A DNA stretch of 39,374 nucleotides from Deltaproteobacteria bacterium (GCA_015489365.1 WFZW01000232.1:1-39374); one strand, 5' to 3'; shown: positions 15,843-26,340, counted from the stretch's first letter. Translations and numbers: made by a program. The notes: generated by a model from the sequence alone, not told the origin.

Positions 15843-16796
15843 ATGGATGCATACACTACACAAGCAATTAGGATAGGCCAGTTGATAAGATCGTTCATGG
15901 CCAGAGATCGGCACCTGGTCCGATATCACGACAGGGAGCAATGCATCCGCGTACATGAAAGGACAAGGGGCTTTCCGCGTAGCATCCATTATCTCAAGAA
16001 GACCAATAGACTCATGAGTATTGCAAGGGACGAAATCATTAATGCAGACCTACAGGGTAGGGACTTGCCATCAAACCGCATATGGTGGGCAGACAGACTC
16101 AGCGAGGCAAAGGGCCGAATGGCACGGCAATGGTGGGCCCCAGATGGCGGGATCTATCTATGTATCTCCATATATCCCGAACTTTTACAGGAACATTGGG
16201 GACTGTACAACCTGGCAGCAGGGGTGGCAATTACCCAGATTCTAAGGGAGTGGGGGGTAGAGGCCACTGTTCGATGGATAAACGACGTGCTCCTGGATGG
16301 ACAAAAGATTGCAGGTGTACTAACCGAGGCGGTAAATGCGCCCAATTCAGGCCAGACCTACTTGGTCTTTGGCATGGGTCTGAACGTAAACATACAGGCA
16401 TTCCCCGATTACCTGCCGGAGGCAACCTCACTCATGAGACATACCGGATCCAGGTGGCCAAGGCTCACCCTGGGCGCCCATGTCCTGGCCAGGCTTGGCT
16501 GGCTTTTTGCCATGTTACACGACTGGGAAGCAGGATATATCGCTGCCACGGCCAGCGGAGAAAATCCGACATCCAACCCCCTGCTCAGGGCATGGAAACT
16601 CGTAAGCGACACGCCTGGAAGGATGGTCCATTACGGCAATGACGTGGACATGGCACCTGAGCTAGTGGCCAAGGCCCATGAGATTGCCAGTGATGGTAGC
16701 CTGATCCTGCTCACCGAAGCGGGAGAGAAGATAACGGTCAATACCGGTGAAATTCGATACATAAATGACAAATCCGCTCAGAAGGTCCGGGGTTGA
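15843..16796 (+). CDS. divergent biotin/lipoate ligase (BirA catalytic domain) family protein
   Basis: Residues ~85-235 follow the biotin-protein-ligase core: AKGRMARQWWAPDGGIYLCI in place of the usual GRGRxGRxW...GG, then LYNLAAGVAITQIL, and RWINDVLLDGQKIAGVLTEA in place of KWPNDVLL.GKKIAGIL.E, then FGMGLNVNI. A C-terminal ~60-residue beta domain follows (IASDGSLILLTEAGEKITVN). The usual core Lys is Arg here and the first glycines of the biotin loop are changed, although the Arg matching BirA R118 is kept. There is no HTH; the first ~80 residues are unrecognised. It may be a functional ligase with changed specificity or a relative with another role. 317 aa from ATG 15843. Confidence 0.75.
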   Translation: MDAYTTQAIRIGQLIRSFMARDRHLVRYHDREQCIRVHERTRGFPRSIHYLKKTNRLMSIARDEIINADLQGRDLPSNRIWWADRLSEAKGRMARQWWAPDGGIYLCISIYPELLQEHWGLYNLAAGVAITQILREWGVEATVRWINDVLLDGQKIAGVLTEAVNAPNSGQTYLVFGMGLNVNIQAFPDYLPEATSLMRHTGSRWPRLTLGAHVLARLGWLFAMLHDWEAGYIAATASGENPTSNPLLRAWKLVSDTPGRMVHYGNDVDMAPELVAKAHEIASDGSLILLTEAGEKITVNTGEIRYINDKSAQKVRG

Positions 16797-16840
16797 CATC
16801 CCAGAAGGGTAAAAAAATTAGCCAAGAGCAGGATACATTT

Positions 16841-18295
16841 TCATGGTAGATCGACAGACCTCCATCCACCACCAAGGGCCTTGTAAAGACGTATCACATC
16901 AGTGGCCAAGCCCCCTTCACTCTGGACAAGCTCATCCCTTAGTGACTGAAGCGCCTGTTGTGCGTCTAGGACATTGGTAAAATCCACCAGGCCTGCCTGG
17001 TATTCATCCAGGGCCAATTCATAGGCCCGCCTTGCCGCAACCGCCGCAGCCTTGAGGGAATCCCGCCGGCGCTGCTGCCTAGCATAAGATACCAAGGCAT
17101 CCTCCACCTCTTCCTGTGCCTTGAGCACTGCCGTCTCATAACGAACCAGGGCCTGTTCCTGGCGAACGCTCTGCACCTTGATACCTGCGCGCAAGGCGCC
17201 GGCGTGAAAGATCTTCCACGAGACAGAAGGGCCAATACCCCAGATCCGGCTGGGCCATTTAAAAAAGTCCCCACTCGAGATGGATTCAAGACCTATCGTG
17301 CCTGCCAGATGAAATTTTGGATAGAGTTCTGCCGTGGCCATACCAACCCTGGCGGTGGCTGCTGCAAGATCCCGTTCAGCCCTACGTATATCCGGCCGGT
17401 GGCGCAGGGCCTCGGCCGGGATTCCAACGGCAATGGTGAGGGGAGGGACAGGAATGGGACGGGAGCTGCCAAGTAATGGATCAAGGGTGCCAGGGCGTTG
17501 GCCCAAGAGAATAGCCAAGCGGTTTTTGGCCTTCTCGAGATCTGCCTCGAGGGATGGAATCAAGGAACGCGTGTGTTCCAGGTTGTAAAGGGACTGACGC
17601 ATGGGCAGTTCATTGATAATCCCCGCATGGTAACGGGAACGATTAAGCCTGTATATCCCTTCCTGGGCCTTTATGTCAGCCCTTGTTACCGACAGCCTGG
17701 CCTGATAGGTCCGCACCTTTACGTAGTTCAAGGCCACTTCGGCAAGAAGGCTCACCAGCACATCGTGCAGATCCTCTTGGGCAGCCTCGAGACCTGCCTG
17801 GGCGGCCTCCACTGCCCGACGTTTTCCACCAAAAATGTCCAATTCCCAGCCTGCATCAAGCCTTGCATTAAAAAGGCTGCTTTCCCTCCTCATCACAATG
17901 GGTTCACCGTTACGCTGTCTCGTGACCGATCCGTTTGCATCAATGCCGGGGAAAAGGGCCGCGCTTTTGATAGCTCTCAAGGCACGGGCCTCACGAATCC
18001 TGAGCAAGGCCACCCTCAAATCAAGATTTCCCTTTACAGCATTCTCCTCCAGTTTCGTCAAGGTTGGATCATTGAGGGTGGTCCACCAATGGGCCAGTGT
18101 ATCAGGGCTGGGCTCCAGGGCGCTTAGGCCACCATCGAGCCTGGTGTACCATTTTTGAGGGCAAGAGGGTTTTACCCCTTTGTAATTAGGGCCCACGGCA
18201 GCACATCCCGAAAGGATAAATACAATAGCCATGGCCAGCAGGGAAAGGGACAAAAAATACGATTTATCCCTAACCGGCATGTAATACATTATCAT
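16841..18295 (-). CDS. RND efflux outer-membrane lipoprotein (OprM/NodT family)
   Basis: TolC-like outer-membrane channel of a tripartite pump. The 484-aa product has a lipoprotein signal with lipobox LSGC (FLSLSLLAMAIVFILSGC), the family's N-terminal GPNYKG...P..W and WWTTLNDPTLTKLEENAVKGN (split WWTTLNDPTL / TKLEENAVKGN), and two repeated helical-hairpin halves. The second half ends YELALDEYQAGLVDFTNVLDAQQ, split YELALDEYQAG / LVDFTNVLDAQQ. Starts 11 nt after the pump gene; ATG 18295 has AGGAAG upstream. Its lipid anchor would be added by Lgt and Lnt, both encoded nearby. Convergent with the biotin-ligase-like gene. Confidence 0.94.
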   Translation of the reverse strand: MIMYYMPVRDKSYFLSLSLLAMAIVFILSGCAAVGPNYKGVKPSCPQKWYTRLDGGLSALEPSPDTLAHWWTTLNDPTLTKLEENAVKGNLDLRVALLRIREARALRAIKSAALFPGIDANGSVTRQRNGEPIVMRRESSLFNARLDAGWELDIFGGKRRAVEAAQAGLEAAQEDLHDVLVSLLAEVALNYVKVRTYQARLSVTRADIKAQEGIYRLNRSRYHAGIINELPMRQSLYNLEHTRSLIPSLEADLEKAKNRLAILLGQRPGTLDPLLGSSRPIPVPPLTIAVGIPAEALRHRPDIRRAERDLAAATARVGMATAELYPKFHLAGTIGLESISSGDFFKWPSRIWGIGPSVSWKIFHAGALRAGIKVQSVRQEQALVRYETAVLKAQEEVEDALVSYARQQRRRDSLKAAAVAARRAYELALDEYQAGLVDFTNVLDAQQALQSLRDELVQSEGGLATDVIRLYKALGGGWRSVDLP

Positions 18296-18306
18296 TGCCC
18301 ATCTTC

Positions 18307-21300
18307 CTATACATCGTCACCCGACGTCCTGTCATGCCCGCCTTGCCATATACGGCCTTCCCGGATCGTTTGAAAGATATAATAGAGGACCGGTATCAGG
18401 AAGATCCCGAACACCGTTGAAACGAGCATACCCGAAAATACCGTGGTGCCGATAGCCCTGCGGCTTCCTGCCCCTGCACCACTTGAAAGAATTAGAGGCA
18501 GTACACCAAGAATAAAGGTAAAGGCGGTCATGAGAACGGGTCTGAATCTGATACTTGCCCCATTCACCGCCGCCTCAGCAACGGGCAAACCAGCCTCATG
18601 GCGCTCCTTGGCGAATTCGACTATCAGGATAGCGTTTTTTGCCGCCAGGCCAACGAGCAGAACAAGACCAATCTGGGCATAGATACTAAGGGGAAGGCCC
18701 ATGAGCCACAGGCCTGTAAGCGCCCCAAGAGTAGCCACTGGAACGTAAAAAATGATGGAAAAGGGGATATTCCAACTTTCGTATTGGCCCACCAGGAAAA
18801 GGTAGGCAAAGACCAATGCCAGGGCAAAGAGCCCTGCTACCTGGCCACCGGCCTTTTGTTCCTGAAAGGACATGGATGACCAGGCATATCCATAACCTGA
18901 CGGGAGTATCCTGCTGGCCAGTTGTTCCATGGTAGCCATGGCCTGGCCGGAAGAAAAATGAGGGGCAGCGCTTCCATGGAATTCCGCACTCATAAACTGG
19001 TTGTAACGTTTTATGATCTGCGGCCCCAAGATCATGGATGTGGTTGTCAGGCTACTCATTGGAACCATGCGTCCCTTGTCACTGCGGACGTAGAGCCGGC
19101 CAATATCGGAAAGGGTATCCCGGTACGGGGCCTGGGCCTGTATCTTGACCTGGTAGGTGCGCCCCTTCAAGTTGAAGTCATTGACATATATAGAGCCCAG
19201 ATAGGCCTGCAGGGTAGAAAAAATTCGGCTAACCGGCACTCCAAGGTACTCGGCCAGCGTGCGATCTATGTTCAAAAAAACCTGAGGTGTATTGGCGCTA
19301 TAGGTAGTAAAAACCCGTGTAAGGGCGGGTTCCTGGTTTGCGGCCATCATTAAAGACATCGCCACCCCAAAAAGCTCACCAGGACTCTGCCCCTCCAGGG
19401 CCAACAACCTGAAATCGAAGCCACCGCTTGTACCGATACCCATGATAGGTGGAGGAGCAAAGGCAAAGCTCACTGCCTCTGAAATAGCGGCCAGCCTACC
19501 CTGGGCCTGACCAATAATGGAATCGAGCTGCAGATCGGGCCGTTTGCGTTTATTCCAGGGATCAAGGATGGCAATGGCAAAACCTACGTTATCGGCATTG
19601 CCGCTCAAGAGGCTGAAACCACTTACCCCGATGACGTTCTTTACCCCGTCAATGGCCTTGATATCAGCAGTGATCCGCTGCAAGACCTTGCTGGTCCGGG
19701 CAAGGGAGGCAGCCTCAGGAAGTTGGATGTTCATGAAAAAATAGCCCTGATCCTCCTGGGGCAAGAAGCTGGTGGGCCTGGTTGAGAATAGAAACCAGGT
19801 GGTACCAATGACAGCAAGGATGATAAGCAACGCCATTGGCAGGCGCCGGATGAGCCATGCAGAACCAGCGACATACCTCTTACGCGAGGCATCCAGCAGC
19901 CTATTGAACCATGCAAAAGGTCCACGGCGTACAGGCCTGTGCGTTCTTAACACCGTGGCACACATTGCAGGGCTCAAGGTAAGGGCACAGAGCGCTGAGA
20001 GAAAAACCGAGGTACAGATGGTCACGGCAAATTGCCTGTATAACTGACCTGTGATGCCCGGCATGAAACCCACCGGTACGAAGACGGCAAATAACACCAA
20101 GGTGGTGGCAACGATAGGCCCTGTAACCTGCTCCATGGCCCGGATGGCCGCCTCCTTCGGTGGCAGATTATCATCGTCCATGACCCGGTAGACATTTTCC
20201 ACCACCACGATGGCATCGTCCACCACCAGGCCAATGGCCATGATCAGGGCAAATAGCGAGATGGTGTTCGCATTGTAACCCAAGGCCATAAGCACTGCGA
20301 AGGTACCGATCAGGGAGACCGGTATGGTCACTGCTGGGATCAGGGTAGCCCTCCAATCCTGAAGGAAAACGAACACCACCAGGATCACCAGCAGGGCCGT
20401 AAGCCCCAGGGTCATCTCGATTTCATGGATGGCAGTCGAGACATACCTGGTGGTATCGAGAATGATCCGGTACCGGATATCAGGAGGCATCCTAACGGCA
20501 AGGCGTCTGAGTTCTGCCCTCACTGCCTGCATCGTATCGAGGGCGTTGGCGCCGGTGGCCCGGTAGACCGCGATGGTAGCTGCCGGCCTTCCATCAAGGG
20601 TAGACTGATGGCTGTAGGATCTGGCAGCAAGCTCTACCCTGGCAACGTCTCGCAGGCGCACCAAACCGCCTTGCCCGTTGCGGCTAACAATGATGGCCTT
20701 GAAGTCTTCGACATCTGCAAGGCGGCCCTTGGCCCTGAGTATATACTGGACTTGTTGACTCGCACTGCCTGGCTCCTGGCCTATGGCCCCTACAGCCGCC
20801 TGGATGTTCTGTTGACGGATCGCCCTTATGACATCCTCAGGGGTCAGACCCATGGCAGCCAGGCGGTCCGGGTCCATCCAGATACGGATGCTATATTCCT
20901 TCTCACCGAATATGAAGACATCACTCACCCCCTTGAGACGCACCAGGACATCCTTGACATAGTTGCTCACATAGTTGCTGAGAAAGAGCATGTCACGGCT
21001 GCCCCTTGGGGAATAAAAGCTAATGGCAGCCATCATGTCGGATGAACGTTTACGGACATCGATACCCTGGGCTACTACCTCGCGAGGGAGTTTGGCAGTA
21101 GCCAGTTGCACCCGATTCTGGAGGTTTACCTGGTCTATGTCCGGGTTCGTGCCCACTGCGAAGGTAACGGCCAGTTCATATACCCCTGCATTGGAACATG
21201 TAGAGGACATATAGAGCATGTTATCAACGCCGTTGACTTCCTTTTCAATGGGGGCAGCCACGGTATCTGCCAACACCTGGGCACTGGCACCTGGATAGAT

Positions 21301-21444
21301 GGCAGTGACCCTGATCTGGGGTGGAGTGATCTGTGGATACTGGGCCACCGGGATATTTAGCAGGGCAATCAATCCGGCAATGGTGATGACGATCGATATC
21401 ACAGCCGCAAGCCGGGGACGACGGATAAAGATCCGTGAAAACAT
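18307..21444 (-). CDS. RND-family multidrug efflux pump (HAE1/AcrB type)
   Basis: Inner-membrane proton-driven exporter of 1045 aa, the normal length for hydrophobe/amphiphile efflux pumps. It starts [20 protein letters not shown] with TM1, has two large periplasmic loops and twelve membrane segments. The TM4 proton-relay motif is [20 protein letters not shown], and the second half has [22 protein letters not shown] lies before ATG 21444. The gene sits 3 nt after the adaptor gene and 11 nt before the channel gene, so all three form one operon. Substrates cannot be read from sequence. No local regulator gene is present. Confidence 0.96.
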   Translation of the reverse strand: MFSRIFIRRPRLAAVISIVITIAGLIALLNIPVAQYPQITPPQIRVTAIYPGASAQVLADTVAAPIEKEVNGVDNMLYMSSTCSNAGVYELAVTFAVGTNPDIDQVNLQNRVQLATAKLPREVVAQGIDVRKRSSDMMAAISFYSPRGSRDMLFLSNYVSNYVKDVLVRLKGVSDVFIFGEKEYSIRIWMDPDRLAAMGLTPEDVIRAIRQQNIQAAVGAIGQEPGSASQQVQYILRAKGRLADVEDFKAIIVSRNGQGGLVRLRDVARVELAARSYSHQSTLDGRPAATIAVYRATGANALDTMQAVRAELRRLAVRMPPDIRYRIILDTTRYVSTAIHEIEMTLGLTALLVILVVFVFLQDWRATLIPAVTIPVSLIGTFAVLMALGYNANTISLFALIMAIGLVVDDAIVVVENVYRVMDDDNLPPKEAAIRAMEQVTGPIVATTLVLFAVFVPVGFMPGITGQLYRQFAVTICTSVFLSALCALTLSPAMCATVLRTHRPVRRGPFAWFNRLLDASRKRYVAGSAWLIRRLPMALLIILAVIGTTWFLFSTRPTSFLPQEDQGYFFMNIQLPEAASLARTSKVLQRITADIKAIDGVKNVIGVSGFSLLSGNADNVGFAIAILDPWNKRKRPDLQLDSIIGQAQGRLAAISEAVSFAFAPPPIMGIGTSGGFDFRLLALEGQSPGELFGVAMSLMMAANQEPALTRVFTTYSANTPQVFLNIDRTLAEYLGVPVSRIFSTLQAYLGSIYVNDFNLKGRTYQVKIQAQAPYRDTLSDIGRLYVRSDKGRMVPMSSLTTTSMILGPQIIKRYNQFMSAEFHGSAAPHFSSGQAMATMEQLASRILPSGYGYAWSSMSFQEQKAGGQVAGLFALALVFAYLFLVGQYESWNIPFSIIFYVPVATLGALTGLWLMGLPLSIYAQIGLVLLVGLAAKNAILIVEFAKERHEAGLPVAEAAVNGASIRFRPVLMTAFTFILGVLPLILSSGAGAGSRRAIGTTVFSGMLVSTVFGIFLIPVLYYIFQTIREGRIWQGGHDRTSGDDV

Positions 21445-21447
21445 CTA

Positions 21448-22644
21448 TTATCTCCCCTGCTGAACGCGGATCTTGCCCTGTATCTTCTGGCCGGGACGTA
21501 CCTTCTGGAGTCCCTGCACAATGATCCTTTCACCGGCCCTGAGTCCTGATTTCACCGCCCAAAGGGTGCCAATGGCAGGCCCTATGGTGATAAAACGGGC
21601 AACAGCCCGGTTATCGCTGTCCACGACCAGTACATAGCGGCCCTTACGGTTTATGAGAACAGCGGACTGGGGCACTACGGGCATGATCTTTGGTTTTCTT
21701 CTTTGTACGAGGACCGTAACGTATTGGCCAGGGATCAATATACCGTCAGGGTTGCTAAAAATAGCACGTACTGCAATGGTGCCGGTGGAGGGATCTACCT
21801 GGTTATCCACGAAATCTACATGCCCTGTCATCTTGTATACCTGACCATCTGGAAGCCTGAGCCTTGGGGCAAGCAGAAGGTCCTGACCTCCATGGGTAGC
21901 ATCATGAAGGGCCCTCCGGATCACCGGGATGTCGTTTTCGCTTACCGAATAAACCACCCTGACAGGATCCATCTGGACGATTCTAGCCAAGGGACCGGAT
22001 AAAAGGTTTACCAGATTTCCCTTGGTATATGCCGTCTTGCCAATGCGGCCGCTGATAGGGGCCTTTATAATCGTGTAGCCCAGGTCGATCCTGGCGATCT
22101 TTAGCCCGGCCCTGGCCGCCTTAAGCCGTGCCCTGGCCTGGTATTCCTCGGCAATAGCATCGTCCATCTCCGTGGCAGGCACGCTTTCAGGACGTGCGGC
22201 CCTAAGTCTCTTAAGGTGTTGGGTTGCCTTCTGAAGCATAGCCCTTGCCTGGGCTACCTGGGCACTAGCGGCATCTACCCTTGCCCTGTAGGGTGCCTGC
22301 TCGATCACGTAGAGCAGATCCCCGGCCTTGACATTTCCGCCTTCCTTGAAATCAACCCGTTCCAGAAAGCCCTCGACCCTGGCCCTAAGATCCACGTACT
22401 GTATGGCCTCCACGTGACCTACGTATTCCGTCGGTGGATTCACATCCTGTTCAGTGACCACTGCGACTGTTACGACAGGAGGCCTCCCACGACTCGGCCC
22501 TGGGGGACCTGCATCTGAGGCAACAGGAAACACCAATATCAGGATCAGCAACATTGCTACAACAGAAAAAAGACCAGGGGCATTATATGATCGTCGAGGT
22601 CTCTTCTCTGCCACGTATTTCTGGCTAAACCCCGTAGGATCCAT
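21448..22644 (-). CDS. RND efflux periplasmic adaptor (membrane fusion protein)
   Basis: Links the RND pump to the outer-membrane channel. It has an N-terminal anchor or signal segment (LFSVVAMLLILILVFPVASD), then EYVGHVEAIQYVDLRARVEG, the lipoyl-like half VEGFLERVDFKEGGNVKAGD, an alpha-hairpin with AQVAQARAMLQKATQHLKRL, and the beta-barrel part YTIIKAPISGRIGKTAY. I chose ATG 22644 (398 aa) because AGGA lies 5 nt upstream; ATG 22686 is an in-frame alternative. The longest reading, from 22809, starts inside the family-A repeat and is unlikely. First gene of the efflux operon. Confidence 0.92.
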   Translation of the reverse strand: MDPTGFSQKYVAEKRPRRSYNAPGLFSVVAMLLILILVFPVASDAGPPGPSRGRPPVVTVAVVTEQDVNPPTEYVGHVEAIQYVDLRARVEGFLERVDFKEGGNVKAGDLLYVIEQAPYRARVDAASAQVAQARAMLQKATQHLKRLRAARPESVPATEMDDAIAEEYQARARLKAARAGLKIARIDLGYTIIKAPISGRIGKTAYTKGNLVNLLSGPLARIVQMDPVRVVYSVSENDIPVIRRALHDATHGGQDLLLAPRLRLPDGQVYKMTGHVDFVDNQVDPSTGTIAVRAIFSNPDGILIPGQYVTVLVQRRKPKIMPVVPQSAVLINRKGRYVLVVDSDNRAVARFITIGPAIGTLWAVKSGLRAGERIIVQGLQKVRPGQKIQGKIRVQQGR

Positions 22645-22770
22645 ACAATCCTGAAGGTGTCTCCCGAATATGTATTGGAATTTCATGGTTGGGGAGAATC
22701 TGTACAATAAAATGCCCCTATTCACCCGACGCCCGATGCCTTGATAAGGCCCTCGGCCTAGAGAAAAATC

Positions 22771-22851
22771 TAAACTTCCATGCGGCCCACACCTTGGTGC
22801 CGCCCCCAATACATGAAGATACAGCCCATAGACCCTGTATTTTCACGGTAA
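22771..22851 (+). repeat. family A repeat, full copy touching the prfB stop codon
   Basis: TAAACTTCCATGCGGCCCAC, ACCTTGGTGCCGC, ATACAG - CCCATAGACC - CTGTAT, TTTTCACGGTAA; the next base begins the prfB stop codon. It separates prfB from the efflux operon and, read with prfB, is the immediate 3' end of its mRNA in reversed orientation. On that strand the element is followed by TTTAGATTTTTC. Confidence 0.94.
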
Positions 22852-23992
22852 TCAAGCGGCCTTCTGGAGATAGCCCTCGATGAATCTGTCTAGGTTGCCA
22901 TCAAGGACATCATTTACATTGCCCACCTCTATGCCCGAGCGATGGTCCTTGATCATCTGGTATGGATGCAATACATAGGAACGGATCTGGCTACCCCAGG
23001 CGATCTCTTTCTTTTCGCCGTGCATCTTTTGCTTCTCCTCATTCCTTTTTGCCTCCTCCAGCTCATACAGCCTGGCCTTAAGTATCTTCATGGCTATGGC
23101 CTTGTTCTTGTGTTGGGAACGCTCGTTCTGGCACTGGACCACTATGCCTGTAGGGATATGCGTGATCCTCACAGCAGAACTCGTCTTGTTGACATGCTGG
23201 CCTCCGGCCCCGCTGGCCCTGTACGTATCTATCCGCAGGTCCTTTTCATCTATGTCGATCTCTATGGTATCGTCTATCTCAGGAGCCACAAATACCGATG
23301 CGAAGGAGGTATGGCGTCTGCCCGATGCATCGAATGGTGAGATACGCACCAGTCGGTGGACCCCTGCCTCTGACTTAAGATAACCGTAGGCAAAGGGGCC
23401 CTTGACCAGAAAGGTCGCCCCCTTTATTCCTGCCTCATCTCCGGGCATATAATCTAGCATGTCCACTTCGAACCCGCGGCGTTCGCACCATCGCATGTAC
23501 ATCCTGAGCAACATCTCCGCCCAGTCCTGTGCCTCTGTTCCGCCTGCACCAGCGTGTATCGTAACGATGGCATTGTTCTTGTCATGCGGCCCTGAAAGAA
23601 GCCTTGCCAGCTCGGCATGCCGCACATCCTTGTCGAGCCTGGCCAAATCCCTCTTCACCTCTGCCAAGGTCGCCGCATCATCCTCCTCCTGTGCCATTTC
23701 AAGTAGCAAAGAAAGCTCCTCAAAACGCTCTTCCAGCCTAGACAGGGTCTCCTTTTGATCCAACAACAGGGCCCTTTCCTGCAGGATGCCCTTGGACTTT
23801 GGATCCTCCCAGAAGCCTGGCTGTAACATCTGCTTGTCTATCTCGGCAAGGCGTATATCCGGTTGAAGCCGATCAAAGATAACCTCGCAGGAGCTCAAGC
23901 CTCCGATGTATGTCACGGATATATTCCTTGAGTTCCTGTATATTGGCCGCAGTAAAATCCTTTCCTTTAATTTTCGTATCTAAGGTATCCAT
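22852..23992 (-). CDS. prfB: peptide chain release factor 2, with programmed +1 frameshift
   Basis: RF2 releases finished peptides at UAA and UGA codons. Translation starts at ATG 23992 (MDTLDTKIKGKDFTAANIQE...), reads to RRLELLRGYL and meets TGA at 23873-23875. A +1 shift at CTT TGA then gives RGYL-DRLQPDIRLAEID and continues to 22852, for 379 aa in all. Motifs in the shifted part: the peptidyl-transferase loop GAGGTEAQDWAEM with GGT..., GAGGQHVNKTSSAVRITHIP (the GGQ motif) and the codon-recognition region with SPF (VRISPFDASGRRHTSFAS). The shift site is listed separately. Annotation programs that ignore it will report a truncated gene from 23916. Confidence 0.96.
23873..23884 (-). other. 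prfB: prfB programmed +1 frameshift site
   Basis: The minus strand reads GAGG-TTAT-CTT-TGA-TC. The slippery Leu codon CTT is followed by in-frame TGA (23875-23873), with an SD-like GAGG just upstream. This is the known RF2 autoregulatory layout: low RF2 favours the shift and so more RF2. Confidence 0.93.
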
Positions 23993-24114
23993 ATAAAACC
24001 CCTATAAGTATTGTCATTTTTTTTCCGCAGGACCAAACGCTGTTTCAGCCTGCAACGAACTATCCTATGTGCAACTATAGTCGAAGACGGCAATGAAAAA
24101 AAGCTGGAAACGAC

Positions 24115-25728
24115 CTAACGAATTGACAGGAAAACCGCCTTAATACAACAACCCACTGAAAGCAACAGAAAGACTACAATAATCCAGGCATCCCCATACC
24201 TTGCAAACAAGGTAATATCATTACGAAGTTTGGCAACATGGGTAATATAGGTCCTCACGAAAATGGGTGTCCTCCCATATTCCTCACCCCACGGGGCAAT
24301 TATCTCGCTTACCCCTGTATTGGCCGCCCTTATGAGCCATCTCCTTGACTCCACCGCCCTGAATACCGCCATGTCTGCATGTTGAAAGGGGGCACCGGTT
24401 TTCCCAAACCAGGCGTCATTGGTTATGACAGCCAATAGATTTGCCCCATCACGGACACTTTTCCTGGACAACCCTGGGAAAATACTTTCAAAACAGATCA
24501 ATATGCCTAGGCGCAGCCGCTGCCAAACCAAAGGCCTGTCACTTGTTCCAGGAACAAACTCACCTGCCGAAGGCAACAGGCCCTTGACCCACCAGGTAAT
24601 CCATTTCCAGGGTAGATATTCACCAAAGGGAACAAGGTGTCGTTTGTTGTATTGCCCATGTACCTTGCCATCGGGGGCAAGAAGAAATGCACTGTTGAGG
24701 TAGCTTACTTCATTGCCAGGGCTAATCAGATAGGCAGGACTTCCAACGAGCAGCGCGCACCGATGTTTTATAGCAAAGTCAAGGAGTTCCTCTTTCCTCT
24801 TTCCGGATTCCTGAAAATAGAAGGGCATTGCGGTCTCGGGCCATACCAACAATCTTGGTATGTCCCTTTTGAGATCCCGGAGCGCCTGGATACTCAGTTT
24901 TTCGTAGATACCAATGGTTTTCGAGGCAAAAGATGGGGCCCATTTTTGATCCTGTGGGATTGCTCCCTGAATGGCTGCCACCCCTAGGGATCGATACCTT
25001 ACTTCACTAAGGTGAACCCTATCCATCGACCACAAACCGTAACCTGCCATGCCTCCGAGCACAACTACTACAGCCCCGGCACTAACCGCCACCTGCTTCC
25101 AAGGTATAAAGGGATGAATATAATTTTGCCTGGTAGAACCTGCGACCCGCAACAAGGAAGGCACACCAACCATCAGGGAGATGCCTAGCAGACACAGGTT
25201 TATGAATACCACCAGAAAGCTAATGCCGTATGGCCCCCACAGATCAGCGGTCTGGATAAGTACAGGGATTGGGGAAAGGCCGTAGGCAAGCAGTCCCCAT
25301 GGAAATCCACTGAATAGATGCCCCCTTATCCACTCAAGAAGCACCCAAAGGGCAGAAAGGCCTAAGGCAACAAAGGGACTCCAGCCCAAGCGGGAGCTCA
25401 CAAAACCGGAGATCCCGGCCCATATGGCCGGGTAGATAGCAAGATAACATACCAGAAGGCCGACCACCGGCCATGACGCCCATGCAGGTAGATGTCCATA
25501 TCTAGAAATGGTAGGAACGATCCACCATATCAGAACCCCAAAAAAACCAACCCCTGATATGAAGCCATATTTTCCAGCCTCTCTCCAGTTCCTTCCCCAT
25601 ACCACCCATAGCAAGGGTACCAACCCACAAAAGACCCCAAAACTCCAATAAAATGGGGCAAAGCTGGTGCCAAGAATGAGGCCTGACAATAATGACGCTA
25701 GGTAAGGCACCTTTTGTACACCCGGCAT
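24115..25728 (-). CDS. lnt: apolipoprotein N-acyltransferase
   Basis: Adds the third acyl chain to the N-terminal cysteine of lipoproteins at the inner membrane. The 537-aa product has about seven N-terminal membrane segments (to ~235), a periplasmic nitrilase-like domain and a last membrane segment. The catalytic triad is visible: Glu298 in LLVWPETAMPF, a Lys in YNKRHLVPFGEYLP and a Cys in GILICFESIFPGLSRK. It follows the HsdR-N-like gene by 45 nt on the same strand and precedes prfB by ~120 nt. The gap to prfB holds a GCAGG/CCTGC inverted repeat followed by a run of eight A on the minus strand, of no clear role. Confidence 0.95.
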   Translation of the reverse strand: MPGVQKVPYLASLLSGLILGTSFAPFYWSFGVFCGLVPLLWVVWGRNWREAGKYGFISGVGFFGVLIWWIVPTISRYGHLPAWASWPVVGLLVCYLAIYPAIWAGISGFVSSRLGWSPFVALGLSALWVLLEWIRGHLFSGFPWGLLAYGLSPIPVLIQTADLWGPYGISFLVVFINLCLLGISLMVGVPSLLRVAGSTRQNYIHPFIPWKQVAVSAGAVVVVLGGMAGYGLWSMDRVHLSEVRYRSLGVAAIQGAIPQDQKWAPSFASKTIGIYEKLSIQALRDLKRDIPRLLVWPETAMPFYFQESGKRKEELLDFAIKHRCALLVGSPAYLISPGNEVSYLNSAFLLAPDGKVHGQYNKRHLVPFGEYLPWKWITWWVKGLLPSAGEFVPGTSDRPLVWQRLRLGILICFESIFPGLSRKSVRDGANLLAVITNDAWFGKTGAPFQHADMAVFRAVESRRWLIRAANTGVSEIIAPWGEEYGRTPIFVRTYITHVAKLRNDITLFARYGDAWIIVVFLLLSVGCCIKAVFLSIR

Positions 25729-25773
25729 CTATTTGCAGAGGAGAACGTCACCTGACGTCTTGAACCTACTCCT

Positions 25774-26340
25774 TCAGCCGTGCGTATCATATGAATATAA
25801 TATCTGCTGTTCAATAGGCACACGTTCCGCAGGCAGCTTTGGCGGAGGCCACTTGGAACACATATCCAAGAGCTTTGCCCGGGTTGGTATGGCCTCCCAC
25901 CCATAGGCCAGGGCCTTTTTCCGTCGCACGTCCAGGAAGGCTGCATCAAACAGGTTTGCCTGCACCGCCCATGGTACTATGTATTCAGGCTCTATCAGCC
26001 TGGCAGCAGCTATGGTACCCGATTCTCTTGTCACTATCGAGCCAGGCCCGCCCCTAAGTATCATGAGTGAATGCCCATCTATACGGACAGTGATGTCTAC
26101 AAAGGAAATTACCTTCTCATTATTGCATTCCAGGGGGATTTGCCTGTCCAGGACAAAGTCATCGATTCTGTAGCCCTTCTCGTATACAAGGTACCTGGCA
26201 AGTTTTTGCCGAATCCTTTCCCGGTCCGTATCCAATACTAACTTGCCGGTTATGAAACAAGGGATCTTTACGAAGATGGAGGACTTAGTCCGGCTTGCCA
26301 AGGGGGTTTCACATGTTTCGTTATTTGCCACCTGTTTCAT
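25774..26340 (-). CDS. HsdR-N-like domain protein with degenerate nuclease site
   Basis: A 188-aa soluble protein resembling the N-terminal PD-(D/E)xK domain of type I restriction R subunits: RQKLARYLVYEKGYRIDDFV, IPLECNNEK, then VDITVRIDGHSLMILRGGPG, and RESGTIAAARLIEPEYIVPW. D82 lies where the first catalytic acid is expected. At the E-x-K site, where active enzymes read like VVECKAPG, this protein has MILRGGPG, so both E and K are missing and cleavage activity is unlikely. No hsdS or hsdM is nearby, so this is not a restriction system. GAGGA precedes ATG 26340. It is 45 nt upstream of lnt. Function unknown. Confidence 0.68.
   Translation of the reverse strand: MKQVANNETCETPLASRTKSSIFVKIPCFITGKLVLDTDRERIRQKLARYLVYEKGYRIDDFVLDRQIPLECNNEKVISFVDITVRIDGHSLMILRGGPGSIVTRESGTIAAARLIEPEYIVPWAVQANLFDAAFLDVRRKKALAYGWEAIPTRAKLLDMCSKWPPPKLPAERVPIEQQILYSYDTHG

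Noticed and set aside
22771-22851. Family A as intrinsic terminator of prfB
   Set aside because: Hairpins are present, but no U-run directly follows a stem on the prfB strand (the TTTTT lies ~20 nt past the last stem), and other copies sit in leaders rather than gene ends.
25774-26340. Restriction-modification system
   Set aside because: Only an HsdR-N-like domain with missing catalytic residues; no methylase or specificity gene nearby.
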